A stretch of 64,000 bases of DNA, taken from assembly GCF_016125955.1 (NCBI RefSeq), contig NZ_JADEVE010000415.1, positions 62,001 to 126,000 of the forward strand, read 5' to 3'. Position numbers and translations under genes: made by a program. The notes beneath the pieces were generated by a model. That model had not been told where the DNA came from, searched no databases, and was given only the letters and a program-made list of their open reading frames with translations. Shown in pieces: positions 17,316 through 25,755 of the stretch; the first letter of the stretch is position 1, and every line of letters begins with the position of its first letter. The stretch comes from Acetomicrobium sp. S15 = DSM 107314. GTDB taxonomy: Bacteria; Synergistota; Synergistia; Synergistales; Thermosynergistaceae.

Positions 17316-17624
17316 GTGGCAGATCTAAGGCTTGAAATTACAGAAGAAGCGAAAGACAAGCTTCGCAGGATGGGAACGAGCGAGGTCACCGTAGCTTTGG
17401 GAAAGGTCGGATTTGGCTGAAGCGCGTTCCTTTCTGCCCTCGTGAAGGGCGGCTCTCCGAGCGATAGGGAAAAGTTCCTCTCTCTCGCGGAGGACGGCTT
17501 TACCGTGTGGGTGCCAAAGGACATGCAGTTTCGCGATAACGTGGTCCGCTTGGACGTGAAGAGGGAGTTCCTGCGCAGCACGCTCGCGATTGACACGGCC
17601 GTTTTGGACTTCGGAAGTTGCTGA
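17316..17624 (+). CDS. HesB/IscA-like selenoprotein with in-frame UGA (Sec-35)
   Basis: From GTG 17316 the frame gives 102 residues if the TGA at 17418-17420 is read as selenocysteine. Before it stands ITEEAKDKLRRM and VTVALGKVGFG, then Sec-Ser-Ala-Phe, and the frame continues as coherent protein (FTVWVPKDMQFRDNVVRLDV) to a C-terminal FGSC and stop at 17622. This matches known HesB-like selenoproteins, where Sec lies in a G-G-U-S stretch after the second strand, equivalent to the first Cys of A-type Fe-S carriers. A hairpin 13 bases after the TGA fits a bacterial SECIS. Ribosome site GGGAGGGG lies at 17303-17310. Role likely in Fe-S or redox metabolism; not established. Confidence 0.82.
17434..17452 (+). 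promoter_or_regulatory. Putative bacterial SECIS hairpin
   Basis: CTGCCCT (17434-17440) pairs with AGGGCGG (17446-17452), with one U-G pair, around the 5-base loop CGTGA. The apical loop begins 21 bases after the TGA and has an unpaired G, as expected for SelB-binding elements located within the coding region. Confidence 0.62.
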
Positions 17625-17646
17625 TTTGGAGGTAGAGCTTGAAAGC

Positions 17647-18675
17647 TTGAAGAAAAGAGAAGCTCTCGATCTAAAGTGCGAAGAATGGGAGGCCTTGTTC
17701 GAGGGATGGAAGGAGCCGAGATATAGGGCCTCCCAGGTTTGCGACTGGATTTACAAAAAGCGGGTTCTTGGCTTCGACGACATGACCAATCTGTCTTTGC
17801 CCCTGCGCTCGCGCTTAAAAGAAGCGCTTGATCTTTCTCTGCCGGTTTTGATTGAGCGAAGGCAGTCCAGCCGTGGCGATGCCATAAAGTATCTGTGGAA
17901 GTTGCACGACGGGGAAAGCGTAGAGTCTGTAGTAATGCGCTACGAAGGGCGCGATACGGCGTGCCTTTCGACACAGGTGGGTTGTCCTTTGGGATGCTCT
18001 TTTTGCGCTACCGGTAAGAGCGGCTTCGTGCGAAACCTCACCTCCGGCGAAATTGTCGGGCAATTCCTGGCCATGGAAGCCGACATCGGCGACTCCATAG
18101 AAAACGCAGTGTATATGGGTATGGGAGAGCCGTTCCTGAATCTGGATGCGGTTTTCGATAGTGTCCGCAACCTGAACCATCCCAAGATGCGCGCTCTCGG
18201 CATCCGCCACATTGCCATCTCGACCGTAGGCATCGTGTCCGGCATAAGGGCCCTGGCGCATTCCGGCTTGAAGGTACGCCTCGCCGTTTCGCTTCATGCC
18301 CCCAACGATGACCTACGGACGCAGCTTATGCCGGTCAACGTCTCAAATCCTCTGAGTTCGCTGTATAAAGCCCTTAAGAGTTTTCAGGAGATTACCGGAG
18401 AGCGCATCTCCATAGAATACATGCTCATAAGCGACATCAATGACGAGCTGAGCCTGGCCGACGAGCTTGCCGATTACCTCAAAGGCCTCCATGTTTACAT
18501 CAACCTGATACCTTATAATCCCACTGATGGGTCTTTCAAGCGGCCTCCTCGCGGAAGGGTGGAGGCGTTCAGGAAAAGGCTCGAAGAATTGGGATACGAG
18601 GTGGCCCTGCGCAAAGGGTTGGGTGTCGACATAGAGGCAGCTTGCGGTCAGTTGCGACGCCGCACATTGATATAA
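17647..18675 (+). CDS. rlmN: Dual-specificity RNA methyltransferase RlmN
   Basis: A radical-SAM enzyme that methylates C2 of adenosine 2503 in 23S rRNA and A37 of some tRNAs. The 4Fe-4S motif C-x3-C-x2-C is seen in CPLGCSFCATG, followed by YMGMGEPFLN, and the C-terminal methyl-carrying Cys in IEAACGQLRR. The start is uncertain: TTG 17647 gives 342 residues and has GGAGGTAG at 17628-17635; TTG 17626 is also possible. It lies 22 bases after the selenoprotein gene and probably shares its transcript. Confidence 0.95.
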   Translation: MKKREALDLKCEEWEALFEGWKEPRYRASQVCDWIYKKRVLGFDDMTNLSLPLRSRLKEALDLSLPVLIERRQSSRGDAIKYLWKLHDGESVESVVMRYEGRDTACLSTQVGCPLGCSFCATGKSGFVRNLTSGEIVGQFLAMEADIGDSIENAVYMGMGEPFLNLDAVFDSVRNLNHPKMRALGIRHIAISTVGIVSGIRALAHSGLKVRLAVSLHAPNDDLRTQLMPVNVSNPLSSLYKALKSFQEITGERISIEYMLISDINDELSLADELADYLKGLHVYINLIPYNPTDGSFKRPPRGRVEAFRKRLEELGYEVALRKGLGVDIEAACGQLRRRTLI

Positions 18676-18723
18676 TTCCTTTGTCTTCGATGGGGGTTGA
18701 CTCAACGAGGGAAGTGGAAGCCG

Positions 18724-19725
18724 ATGGCAAGACATAAGAAGGCTACTTTATGGTTGGCAGTGTTGGGCGGCGTGTTGTTTACAGGGGCCATCGGACTTAG
18801 AGTTACTACCGATTTATCTTGGTATGATGCGTTGTTTTACACAGTGATCACCCTCACCACAGTAGGTTACGAAGCTCCACCTAATTTGACACCCCAGGCA
18901 AAACTCTTTTTGATAGCGTTCGTAGTGAGCGGATTTGGCATTGCAGGGATAGCGCTGACGCAATTGGCCCAGCATTTTTTCGTCGAAAGGATTTCTGAGG
19001 CCCTTGCCATGAGGAGGGATCGCAGGATGCACGACGCGCATGATCATTGGATCATATGCGGCCTTGGCAAAGTTGGTAGTCAGGTAGCCGAGCAAATGCT
19101 GAATAAACGTATAGATTTCATCGCAATCGATAGCGACGAAAAGAAGGTCTCGGAAGCCAAAGATAAGGGATGCATTGCCATCGTGGGAGACGCTACGCAG
19201 GAATATACATTGTCGGAAGCTGGCATAGAAAGGGCGAAGGGGATGGTCGTAGCTCTTTCCTCGGACGCTCAAAGCGTTTACGCAGTTTTGACGGCAAGAG
19301 CGCTGAACAAGAAACTGCGGATTGTCGCTAGGGCCAACGAGAGACAAGGAATAAGCCTATTGTATCGAGCTGGCGCTGATAAGGTAGTCAACCCAGCTCG
19401 AACTGGCGCCATTGCGATGTATCGCGCTGCGACGTCGCCGGCAGTTGCGGATTTTTTAGAGTTGATAGAGCTGTCCAAAGACATGGATTTGAGTTTTGAT
19501 TCTCTCAAACTGGCAGACGATAGTTCCTTGGTGGGTTTGACTTTGGCAGAATCTCCGCTGAGGCGCGAATATAATTTAATGGTAATTGCCGTCCGGCGCC
19601 CATCCGGAGTTGTGGAATACAACCCGTCCGGGGATTTTCGATTAGAGTCTGGAGATGAGATAATAGTACTGGGTCCTCCGAAAAATATCGATGCTTTGAG
19701 AAAAGCAGGTTCGCAAGTCGGGTAA
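18724..19725 (+). CDS. Two-TM potassium channel with RCK domain (TrkA-N/TrkA-C)
   Basis: The 333-residue protein has a first membrane helix (LWLAVLGGVLFTGAIGL), a pore helix and selectivity filter TLTTVGYEA, a second helix (FLIAFVVSGFGIAGIALTQL), then a cytoplasmic Rossmann domain (WIICGLGKVGSQVAEQML near residue 105) and a C-terminal RCK_C part with GDEIIVLGPP. This is the MthK-like layout of ligand-gated K+ channels. The filter ends in Glu after TVGY rather than Gly, as in some channels of this group. ATG 18724 has a GGAAG ribosome site. The gene stands alone. Confidence 0.88.
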   Translation: MARHKKATLWLAVLGGVLFTGAIGLRVTTDLSWYDALFYTVITLTTVGYEAPPNLTPQAKLFLIAFVVSGFGIAGIALTQLAQHFFVERISEALAMRRDRRMHDAHDHWIICGLGKVGSQVAEQMLNKRIDFIAIDSDEKKVSEAKDKGCIAIVGDATQEYTLSEAGIERAKGMVVALSSDAQSVYAVLTARALNKKLRIVARANERQGISLLYRAGADKVVNPARTGAIAMYRAATSPAVADFLELIELSKDMDLSFDSLKLADDSSLVGLTLAESPLRREYNLMVIAVRRPSGVVEYNPSGDFRLESGDEIIVLGPPKNIDALRKAGSQVG

Positions 19726-19899
19726 GAAGGACAAAAAGTACCTAAAAATGCCTTTACTCTTCAGAAGCTTCGCTGTAGGAAATTAAGATGTCGACTTCAA
19801 TCGGTACATGTATCACCAATCAGGAGCATTTTCAGGTTGGCAAACACGCCTTTGCCGTATCTTTCCTCAAAATTAAATCTCTCTGAAATGTATTTCTGT
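19726..19899. other. Intergenic region, no gene seen
   Basis: AT-rich sequence between the K+ channel gene and the transposase relic. No hairpin or gene was recognised. Confidence 0.4.
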
Positions 19900-20286
19900 T
19901 TAGGCATCGTTAAGCCTCTTAGAGTTTTTCTCAGAGGCACGAGACGGTTTTTCAGATGCCTGTTCTATCTGCTCTGAGAGCTTGATTATGTCTGTGGCGT
20001 TTCTGGACTTAGTGAGATTTTCTTTTGTATCTGCGTCGGCCGTCGGACCCTTTAAGGCCCTATTTAGCGGTATATCCATATCGTAGGTCTTGTGTACTTT
20101 CCCGTCCTCCTTTTGTCTCGATACGAGCCTCATATGTGGCATAAATATATTGTGCCTTATCGTTATGAGCCTGAGCAAAAGCCAGAGCGCTTCAAGCTTC
20201 TCATCGGTATCATATCTCCTTCGCCAGGTATATGTCCTCACCATAGGCCAGTTCTCGCTCTCTGTGCAGGGTGAGTTGTTTTTCAT
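19900..20286 (-). pseudogene. Remnant of an integrase-core transposase (C-terminal part)
   Basis: The minus-strand frame contains WRRRYDTDEKLEALWLLLRL, NIFMPHMRLVSRQ and GKVHKTYDMDIPLNRAL. This order matches the C-terminal region of DDE integrase-core transposases of the kind that end RYDT...N-F-x-P-x-M-K-L-V-S-K...KVKKxYD...P-Y-x-R-L-L. The DDE catalytic part is missing and no terminal inverted repeats are seen, so it is a relic of an old insertion. No start codon with a good ribosome site precedes it. The exact IS family is not certain. Confidence 0.6.
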
Positions 20287-20316
20287 GTACTGCCGTGCCG
20301 AGGAAAAACCGAGTTG

Positions 20317-20346
20317 TTGTTATGTGCGCGGCATACGTGTTAAAAT
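20317..20346 (+). promoter_or_regulatory. Putative rpsO promoter
   Basis: TTGTTA at 20317-20322 and TAAAAT at 20341-20346, preceded by TG, are 18 bases apart. They lie about 75 bases before the rpsO start. Confidence 0.45.
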
Positions 20347-20418
20347 AAATACACCCTTGCTCAGAGCGGGCCTTGCCCTCCCTTGGCAATGGGATTTCGT
20401 GTTTATGAGGTGAGACGG

Positions 20419-20682
20419 GTGGACAAAGAAACAAAAGGGCACATCATTGACGAGTTCCGTATTCACGCTGCGGATACAGGATCTCCAGAGGTGCAGGTGG
20501 CGATCTTGACGCATCGTATAAATCAATTAACCGAGCACTTGAAGGTTCACGGCAAAGATCACCACTCTCGAAGAGGGCTTCTCAAAATGGTGGGCAAACG
20601 GCGCAAGTTGTTGAACTATCTGAGAGAGAAAGATTTCGGTCGATACAGAGATCTCATTCAGCGCCTCGGTTTGAGGCATTGA
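20419..20682 (+). CDS. rpsO: 30S ribosomal protein S15
   Basis: The 87-residue protein has the S15 signature across its length: [35 protein letters not shown], and [13 protein letters not shown]. It binds 16S rRNA helices 20-22 and helps to assemble the platform of the small subunit. The GTG at 20419 is chosen, as AGGTGA lies 5 bases before it and the protein then has normal length. rpsO next to pnp is the usual bacterial arrangement. Confidence 0.97.
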   Translation: MDKETKGHIIDEFRIHAADTGSPEVQVAILTHRINQLTEHLKVHGKDHHSRRGLLKMVGKRRKLLNYLREKDFGRYRDLIQRLGLRH

Positions 20683-20902
20683 GGATCTTCTATACAGGGC
20701 AGTTTATGTGCGAGAGAGGCGGGGGCGGTGCTCTTGCCTCTGTTTTTCCTGTTTGCGGATTGTGCATGTCGGTTAAAATGTCGTGCCACACCGAGCGCGA
20801 CGATATGGGAACGCTAAGGATAGGCATCGAAACTCCAAAGAGGAGCCTACGACATGCTTTTGCTAACCATAAGAAGGCGAAAGAGGAGGAAGAGATAGAA
20901 GG
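20683..20902. other. rpsO-pnp spacer with a possible short leader ORF
   Basis: The 220-base spacer holds a 33-codon frame at 20805-20906 whose TGA overlaps the pnp ATG (ATGA). It begins MGTLRIGIETPKRS and lacks a good ribosome site. A TAAAAT at 20774-20779 may be a -10 for pnp. In other bacteria this spacer is processed by RNase III and bound by PNPase. Whether the short frame is translated is unknown. Confidence 0.35.
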
Positions 20903-23152
20903 ATGACGGATGTTTTTCGGATTGCCGTGGGTGATCGCGATATTATCTTTGAGTATGGCCACTTAGCCAAACAGGCCAATGCGGCCGTCAAGGTTTCATG
21001 CGGCGATACAGTGCTTTTGGTTACGACCTGTATGTCAGAAGAACCGCGGGAGGGGTTGGACTTTTTCCCCTTATTAGTTGATTACGAAGAGCGTTTTTAC
21101 GCGGCCGGCAAAATCCCCGGCGGGTTTATCAAGAGGGAGGGGCGCCCGTCTGAGGGAGCGATACTCAATGCCCGCCTCATCGACCGCTCGATCCGCTCGC
21201 TTTTCCCTGAGGATTTGCGCAACGATGTCCATGTGGTGGCCATGGTGCTCTCCGTGGACCAGCAGAATGCCCCCAGCGTACCCGCAATAAACGGCGCATC
21301 TGCTGCTTTGACCATTTCCGATGTTCCGTGGAATGGGCCGGTAGGGGCTGTGCGCATCGGTCGCATCGATGGGCATTTTATCGTGAACCCTACAGAGGAA
21401 GAGATGGCCCACAGCGAGTTGGATCTAGTCGTGGCTGGTCATGCCGACGGCATCACGATGGTAGAGGCCGGCGCCAATGAGATACCGGAGGATTTGATGA
21501 TAGAGGCCTTGGATCTGGCGCAGGCGGAAATAAGAAAGATAACGGCGGAGCTGGTAAAGATTCGCGAACGTCTCGGCAAACCGAAAGCGGAAGTCCCTCC
21601 GCTTCAGTCGATACCCGAAATCGACGAGTGGATAGCTGAAGAATGCCTTGAAGGCATACGTAGAGCAGTTCGGATCAATGAGAAGAAAGAGCGCAATACG
21701 GCCATAAGCGACGTTATCAAACGAGCCGTGGAGCGCTTCCAAAGCTCCTATCCCGACTCTGCGGCATATGTAGTCTCGACAGTGGAAGGCCACGTGAAAA
21801 GGGAGCTGCGGGCCATGATCCTCGAGGAGAAGAGGCGTCCGGACGGACGAGCCATGAATGAACTTCGCCCGATAAGCTGCGAGGTTGGGGTTTTGCCGCG
21901 CACCCACGGCTCTGCGCTCTTCACGCGCGGCCAAACGCAAGCTCTCGTGGTTACGACCCTCGGCATGGTAGGCGAGGACGAGCAGATACTCGACAGCTTG
22001 AAGTTGGATGAACCGCCCAAGCATTTCATGCTTCACTATAACTTCCCTCCTTTCTCGGTCGGAGAGGTACGCCCAATGAGAGGCCCTGGGCGCAGAGAGA
22101 TAGGCCATGGCGCGCTTGCAGAGAGAGCCATAGCGCCCCTCGTCCCCAAAGAGGGCGATTTCCCATACATAGTGCGCGTGGTATCTGACATCTTGGAATC
22201 CAACGGTTCAAGCTCCATGGCCAGCGTCTGCGGGGCCAGCATGAGTCTGATGGACGCCGGTGTTCCGGTAAAAAAGGCATGTGCCGGTGTCGCTATGGGC
22301 CTGATAAAAGAGGGGGACAAGGTGGAAATCCTCACGGACATTCAAGGGCTGGAGGACCACTACGGTGACATGGATTTCAAGGTGGCAGGGACCCGCGACG
22401 GCATAACCGCCCTGCAGATGGACAACAAAGCGGGCGGTATAGATAGAGGGATACTCGAGCGGGCCCTCTCTCAGGCTAAAGAGGCACGACTGGCGATACT
22501 CGATATCATGGAGAGCGCCATTCCGTCTCCGCGCGAGTCGCTTTCCTCCAACGCTCCGCGTATCTTCACCATGACCGTGCCTCAGGAGAAGATCAGGGAG
22601 ATCATCGGTCCGGGCGGCAAGACGATACGCGATATCGTCCAGAGGACAGGAGTGAAGATCAACGTGGAGGATGACGGTCGCGTTTACGTGGCCGCCTCTT
22701 CGGAAGATGCCGCTCACGCTGCGATCAAAGAAATCTCCGGCATAACGAAAGATGTGCGTGCCGGCGAGGTGTATGCGGGCACTGTGACGCGCATAATGAA
22801 CTTCGGCGCCTTTGTGGAAGTCTTGCCAGGCAAAGAAGGCCTCCTCCACGTCAGCGAGATCAGCGATCGTCGAGTGCCCAAGGTTGAGGACTTTTTAAAG
22901 GTCGGCGACAAAGTGCTGGTCATGGTAAAAGAGATAGACGATCTGGGCAGGATCAATCTCACGCGCAAGCGCCTTTTGGAGAAGGCCGACGAACTCGAGT
23001 TGGACGAGGAGTGTAGGGCCATGTTGGCTGTAGAAAAGGAGCATGAGGAGAGCTTTGCCGCATCGCATCCGGCGTCTCGACCTTCTCACGGTCGCAGTGA
23101 GGGGGGGGACCGCCGATCCCATGGATACAGAAGAAGGGATGATAACCGTTAA
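20903..23152 (+). CDS. pnp: Polyribonucleotide nucleotidyltransferase (PNPase)
   Basis: PNPase degrades RNA from the 3' end with phosphate and works in mRNA turnover. The 749 residues show the usual order: first RNase PH domain with [22 protein letters not shown], an all-helical linker, second RNase PH domain with [14 protein letters not shown] and [18 protein letters not shown], a KH domain with [15 protein letters not shown] near residue 560 and an S1 domain with [24 protein letters not shown] near 630. GAGGAGGAAGAG before the ATG is the ribosome site. It is followed and overlapped by dut. Confidence 0.98.
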   Translation: MTDVFRIAVGDRDIIFEYGHLAKQANAAVKVSCGDTVLLVTTCMSEEPREGLDFFPLLVDYEERFYAAGKIPGGFIKREGRPSEGAILNARLIDRSIRSLFPEDLRNDVHVVAMVLSVDQQNAPSVPAINGASAALTISDVPWNGPVGAVRIGRIDGHFIVNPTEEEMAHSELDLVVAGHADGITMVEAGANEIPEDLMIEALDLAQAEIRKITAELVKIRERLGKPKAEVPPLQSIPEIDEWIAEECLEGIRRAVRINEKKERNTAISDVIKRAVERFQSSYPDSAAYVVSTVEGHVKRELRAMILEEKRRPDGRAMNELRPISCEVGVLPRTHGSALFTRGQTQALVVTTLGMVGEDEQILDSLKLDEPPKHFMLHYNFPPFSVGEVRPMRGPGRREIGHGALAERAIAPLVPKEGDFPYIVRVVSDILESNGSSSMASVCGASMSLMDAGVPVKKACAGVAMGLIKEGDKVEILTDIQGLEDHYGDMDFKVAGTRDGITALQMDNKAGGIDRGILERALSQAKEARLAILDIMESAIPSPRESLSSNAPRIFTMTVPQEKIREIIGPGGKTIRDIVQRTGVKINVEDDGRVYVAASSEDAAHAAIKEISGITKDVRAGEVYAGTVTRIMNFGAFVEVLPGKEGLLHVSEISDRRVPKVEDFLKVGDKVLVMVKEIDDLGRINLTRKRLLEKADELELDEECRAMLAVEKEHEESFAASHPASRPSHGRSEGGDRRSHGYRRRDDNR

Positions 23153-23576
23153 AGTAGCACGGAAGCGTGAAGCGCTGTCGTGCAAGCTTCCCTCTTACGT
23201 GACGCTCGGCGCTTCCGGTATGGACCTGCCGGCGGCGGAAGAAGTGACGATAAATCCTGGAGAGTGGGTCTCCGTGGGAACTGGCTTATGCATTGAACTT
23301 CCATCGGGTTACGAAGGGCAAGTCCGTCCCCGCAGTGGGCTCGCTTTGAAGTGGGGAGTTACGGTCTTAAACGCTCCCGGTACCGTGGATTCCGACTACA
23401 GGGGCGAGGTGAGGGTGATCCTCATAAATCACGGCAAGGACCCTTTCCATATCGAAGTCGGCGACAGGATCGCCCAATTAGTCATTGCTCCCGTGGCGCG
23501 GGGGGAGCTGCAGGTAGTAGACGAGCTTTCATACACGGAGAGGGGAAAGGGCGGTTTCGGTAGCACGGGGTTGTAG
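23121..23576 (+). CDS. dut: Deoxyuridine 5'-triphosphate nucleotidohydrolase
   Basis: dUTPase cleaves dUTP to dUMP and pyrophosphate, keeping uracil out of DNA. The trimeric-type motifs are present: ASGMDLPA (motif 1), RPRSGLA (2), [19 protein letters not shown] (3), GDRIAQLVI (4) and the C-terminal [10 protein letters not shown] (5). Two ATGs, at 23121 and 23139, could start it; with the first (151 residues) the gene overlaps the pnp end by 32 bases and follows a G-rich ribosome site. Confidence 0.95.
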   Translation: MDTEEGMITVKVARKREALSCKLPSYVTLGASGMDLPAAEEVTINPGEWVSVGTGLCIELPSGYEGQVRPRSGLALKWGVTVLNAPGTVDSDYRGEVRVILINHGKDPFHIEVGDRIAQLVIAPVARGELQVVDELSYTERGKGGFGSTGL

Positions 23577-23587
23577 TTGACGGCAAT

Positions 23588-23613
23588 GGGCAGCGTAGCG
23601 ATCTATGCTGCCC
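23588..23613 (+). terminator. 11-bp hairpin between dut and the Liv operon
   Basis: GGGCAGCGTAG (23588-23598) pairs with CTATGCTGCCC (23603-23613), with one G-T pair, around a 4-base loop. It follows the dut stop by 12 bases. No T run follows, so termination may be factor-assisted or partial, or it may act as an mRNA 3' barrier. Confidence 0.5.
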
Positions 23614-23655
23614 GCTGTAAATTGCTACGATAAAGCGAAAGGAGGAACGAGAAGG

Positions 23656-24807
23656 ATGAAGAGGTTTTCGATGGCATTTTTAGCGGTTTTCGTTTTTTTT
23701 GCGATGTCGAGCGCGGCAGGCGCTGCGGAGGCGGTGAAGATAGGCCTTCAGGCTCCGATCACGGGTCAGTGGGCTTATGAAGGACAAATGGCGAGGCAGT
23801 CCGTCGAGGTGGCTCTTCAGATGATCGCCGAGGAGGGCGGCATCCTGGGCGGCAAAGAGATCGAGCTTGTCGTAGCTGATGATGCGTCAAACCCCAAGGA
23901 TAGCGCGCTGGCAGCCCAAAGGCTCGTGTCTCAGAAGGTGGCGGCAGTCATAGGTACCTATGGCTCATCGGTCAACGAGCCCGCCGCCGACATCTACGAG
24001 CAAAACAAGATGGTGGACATTGCCTACGGTAGCACGGCGGTCAAGCTCACCATGGCCAAAGAGCGCAAGTATTTCTTCCGCACCTGTGGTCGCGACGATG
24101 CCCAAGGGCAGTTTTTCGCCCAGTATGCAGTTGAAGTCATGGGGGCCAAGCGGATAGCGATCATGCACGACAATACCACCTTTGCGAAGGGCGTGGCCGA
24201 GGAGGCGAAGAACGCCTTAAAGCCCTATATCGAGGTAGGTAAGGCAGAGCTCGTATACTACGACGCCATAGCGCCGGGCGAGAAGGATTTCTCACCCTCG
24301 ATCACGAAACTCAGGGAAGCGAAGCCCGATGTGTGGTATTTCACCGGGTATTATCCTGAGGCGGGGCTTTTGGTGCGCCAGGGGCGCGATGCCGGCGTGA
24401 CCTGTCCCTTCGTCGGCGGTAATGCGGCCATCAACAGCGACTTCGTGAAGATTGCCGGCCTTGAGTACGCCAAAGGCTCCTTGCTCACTCAAGAGCCGAT
24501 GCCCAGCGACTTGGATACGCCGAAGTCCAAGCGTTTCCTCGAGCTTTATCGTTCCAAACACGGCGATATTCCTTCGAGCCCCTGGCCGGTATACGCCGCC
24601 GATGCGGCCTTTGCGCTTGCATGGGCCATCGATAAAGCGGGTCCCGCCGATTCCGATGCGATCGCATCTGTCTTGCGCAACCAGATGGAAGGGTGCACCG
24701 GTGTGACCGGAGCGATAGCTTTCACCGAGCGAGGCGACAGGAAGGGAGTTCCCTATAAGATGTATGTCGTCGACGGCGAAGGCAATATAGTGCTTTACAA
24801 GCCTTAG
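23656..24807 (+). CDS. livK: Branched-chain amino acid ABC transporter, substrate-binding protein (system 1)
   Basis: The 383-residue exported protein has a signal peptide (FSMAFLAVFVFFAMSSAAGAA) and a type I periplasmic-binding fold of the LivJ/LivK family: VKIGLQAPITGQWAYEGQ at the start, VVADDASNPKDSALAAQRLV near residue 75, and VIGTYGSSVNEPAADIY near 100. It catches amino acids outside the membrane and delivers them to the LivH/LivM permease. ATG 23656 has GGAGG and GAAGG upstream. It heads an operon of four genes. The specific amino acid is not readable. Confidence 0.92.
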   Translation: MKRFSMAFLAVFVFFAMSSAAGAAEAVKIGLQAPITGQWAYEGQMARQSVEVALQMIAEEGGILGGKEIELVVADDASNPKDSALAAQRLVSQKVAAVIGTYGSSVNEPAADIYEQNKMVDIAYGSTAVKLTMAKERKYFFRTCGRDDAQGQFFAQYAVEVMGAKRIAIMHDNTTFAKGVAEEAKNALKPYIEVGKAELVYYDAIAPGEKDFSPSITKLREAKPDVWYFTGYYPEAGLLVRQGRDAGVTCPFVGGNAAINSDFVKIAGLEYAKGSLLTQEPMPSDLDTPKSKRFLELYRSKHGDIPSSPWPVYAADAAFALAWAIDKAGPADSDAIASVLRNQMEGCTGVTGAIAFTERGDRKGVPYKMYVVDGEGNIVLYKP

Positions 24808-24843
24808 AAGAGATTATTGAGGATAAGCGAAGGATAGGTCCCC

Positions 24844-25755
24844 GTGGGCGTATTTTTAGAACAGCTCGTTAACGGGCTTACTATCGGTTCGTTTTATGCC
24901 CTTGTAGCCTTGGGGTATTCGATGGTCTACGGCGTGATGAAACTCATAAATTTTGCCCACGGGGATCTCTTTGCCTTGGGTAGTTATGTTGGTTATGCTA
25001 TTCTCGTCTACGGTTCGTGCATCATAACGCGCACCTTCGGCGTTTGGGCCGGCATGGCCATCGCCATGGCGTGCGCGTTTCTTTTGGTGGGGGCTGCCGG
25101 CTTGGCCATGGAGAGGATCGCGTACAGGCCTGTCACGGCAGCCGGGCGGCTTCCTCTCGTGGTCTCCGCGCTCGGCGTTTCCATATTCCTTGAGAACGCC
25201 ATCATGGCCATATGGGGGCCTCGTTACCAAGCTTACCCTGCGACCGTCGTGCCCTCTGTGTCGTGGAATATAGCGGGATTGCGCATCACGGCCATGCAAT
25301 CTTTCATTTTGCTATTTTCTCTTTTTCTCATGGCGATGTTATATTACATCGTGCAGAAGACCAGATTCGGGGCTGCAATTCGCGCGACGGCCTTGGATCG
25401 AGAGATGGCCACGATGCTCGGAGTGGATGTCGACGCGGTGATTCGGTTCATATTTTTCCTGGGGCCGGCTTTGGGAGGCATGGCGGGAATTATGAACGGC
25501 ATGTACTATCGCCAGATCTCCTTTGCCATGGGTTGGAATTACGGGCTCAAAGCCTTTACCGCCACCATCTTGGGCGGCATAGGAAATATCCCTGCCGCCA
25601 TGGTGGGCGGCCTGCTTTTGGGCATCCTGGAGATGCTGGGGGCCGCTTACATCTCAAGCGCGTGGAAAGATGTCTTTACCTTTCTCGTCCTGATCCTGGT
25701 CCTCATCGTCCGTCCGACCGGACTTGTGGGCGAGCGGATTGCCGAGAAGGTGTAG
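24844..25755 (+). CDS. livH: Branched-chain amino acid ABC transporter permease LivH (system 1)
   Basis: The 303-residue membrane protein has about eight helices and the LivH pattern: FLEQLVNGLTIGSFYALVALGYSMVYG, then LINFAHGDLFALGSY, and the coupling-loop region RATALDREMATMLGVDVDAV near residue 185, followed by AFTATILGGIGNIPAAMVGG. It forms the membrane channel with the LivM half of the next protein. It starts with GTG at 24844; AGGATAGG is the ribosome site. Confidence 0.93.
   Translation: MGVFLEQLVNGLTIGSFYALVALGYSMVYGVMKLINFAHGDLFALGSYVGYAILVYGSCIITRTFGVWAGMAIAMACAFLLVGAAGLAMERIAYRPVTAAGRLPLVVSALGVSIFLENAIMAIWGPRYQAYPATVVPSVSWNIAGLRITAMQSFILLFSLFLMAMLYYIVQKTRFGAAIRATALDREMATMLGVDVDAVIRFIFFLGPALGGMAGIMNGMYYRQISFAMGWNYGLKAFTATILGGIGNIPAAMVGGLLLGILEMLGAAYISSAWKDVFTFLVLILVLIVRPTGLVGERIAEKV

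Noticed and set aside
17442-17624. A separate 60-residue gene starting at GTG 17442
   Set aside because: The GTG lies in the hairpin loop, has no ribosome site, and the protein continues the upstream HesB-like frame; the selenoprotein reading explains both parts.
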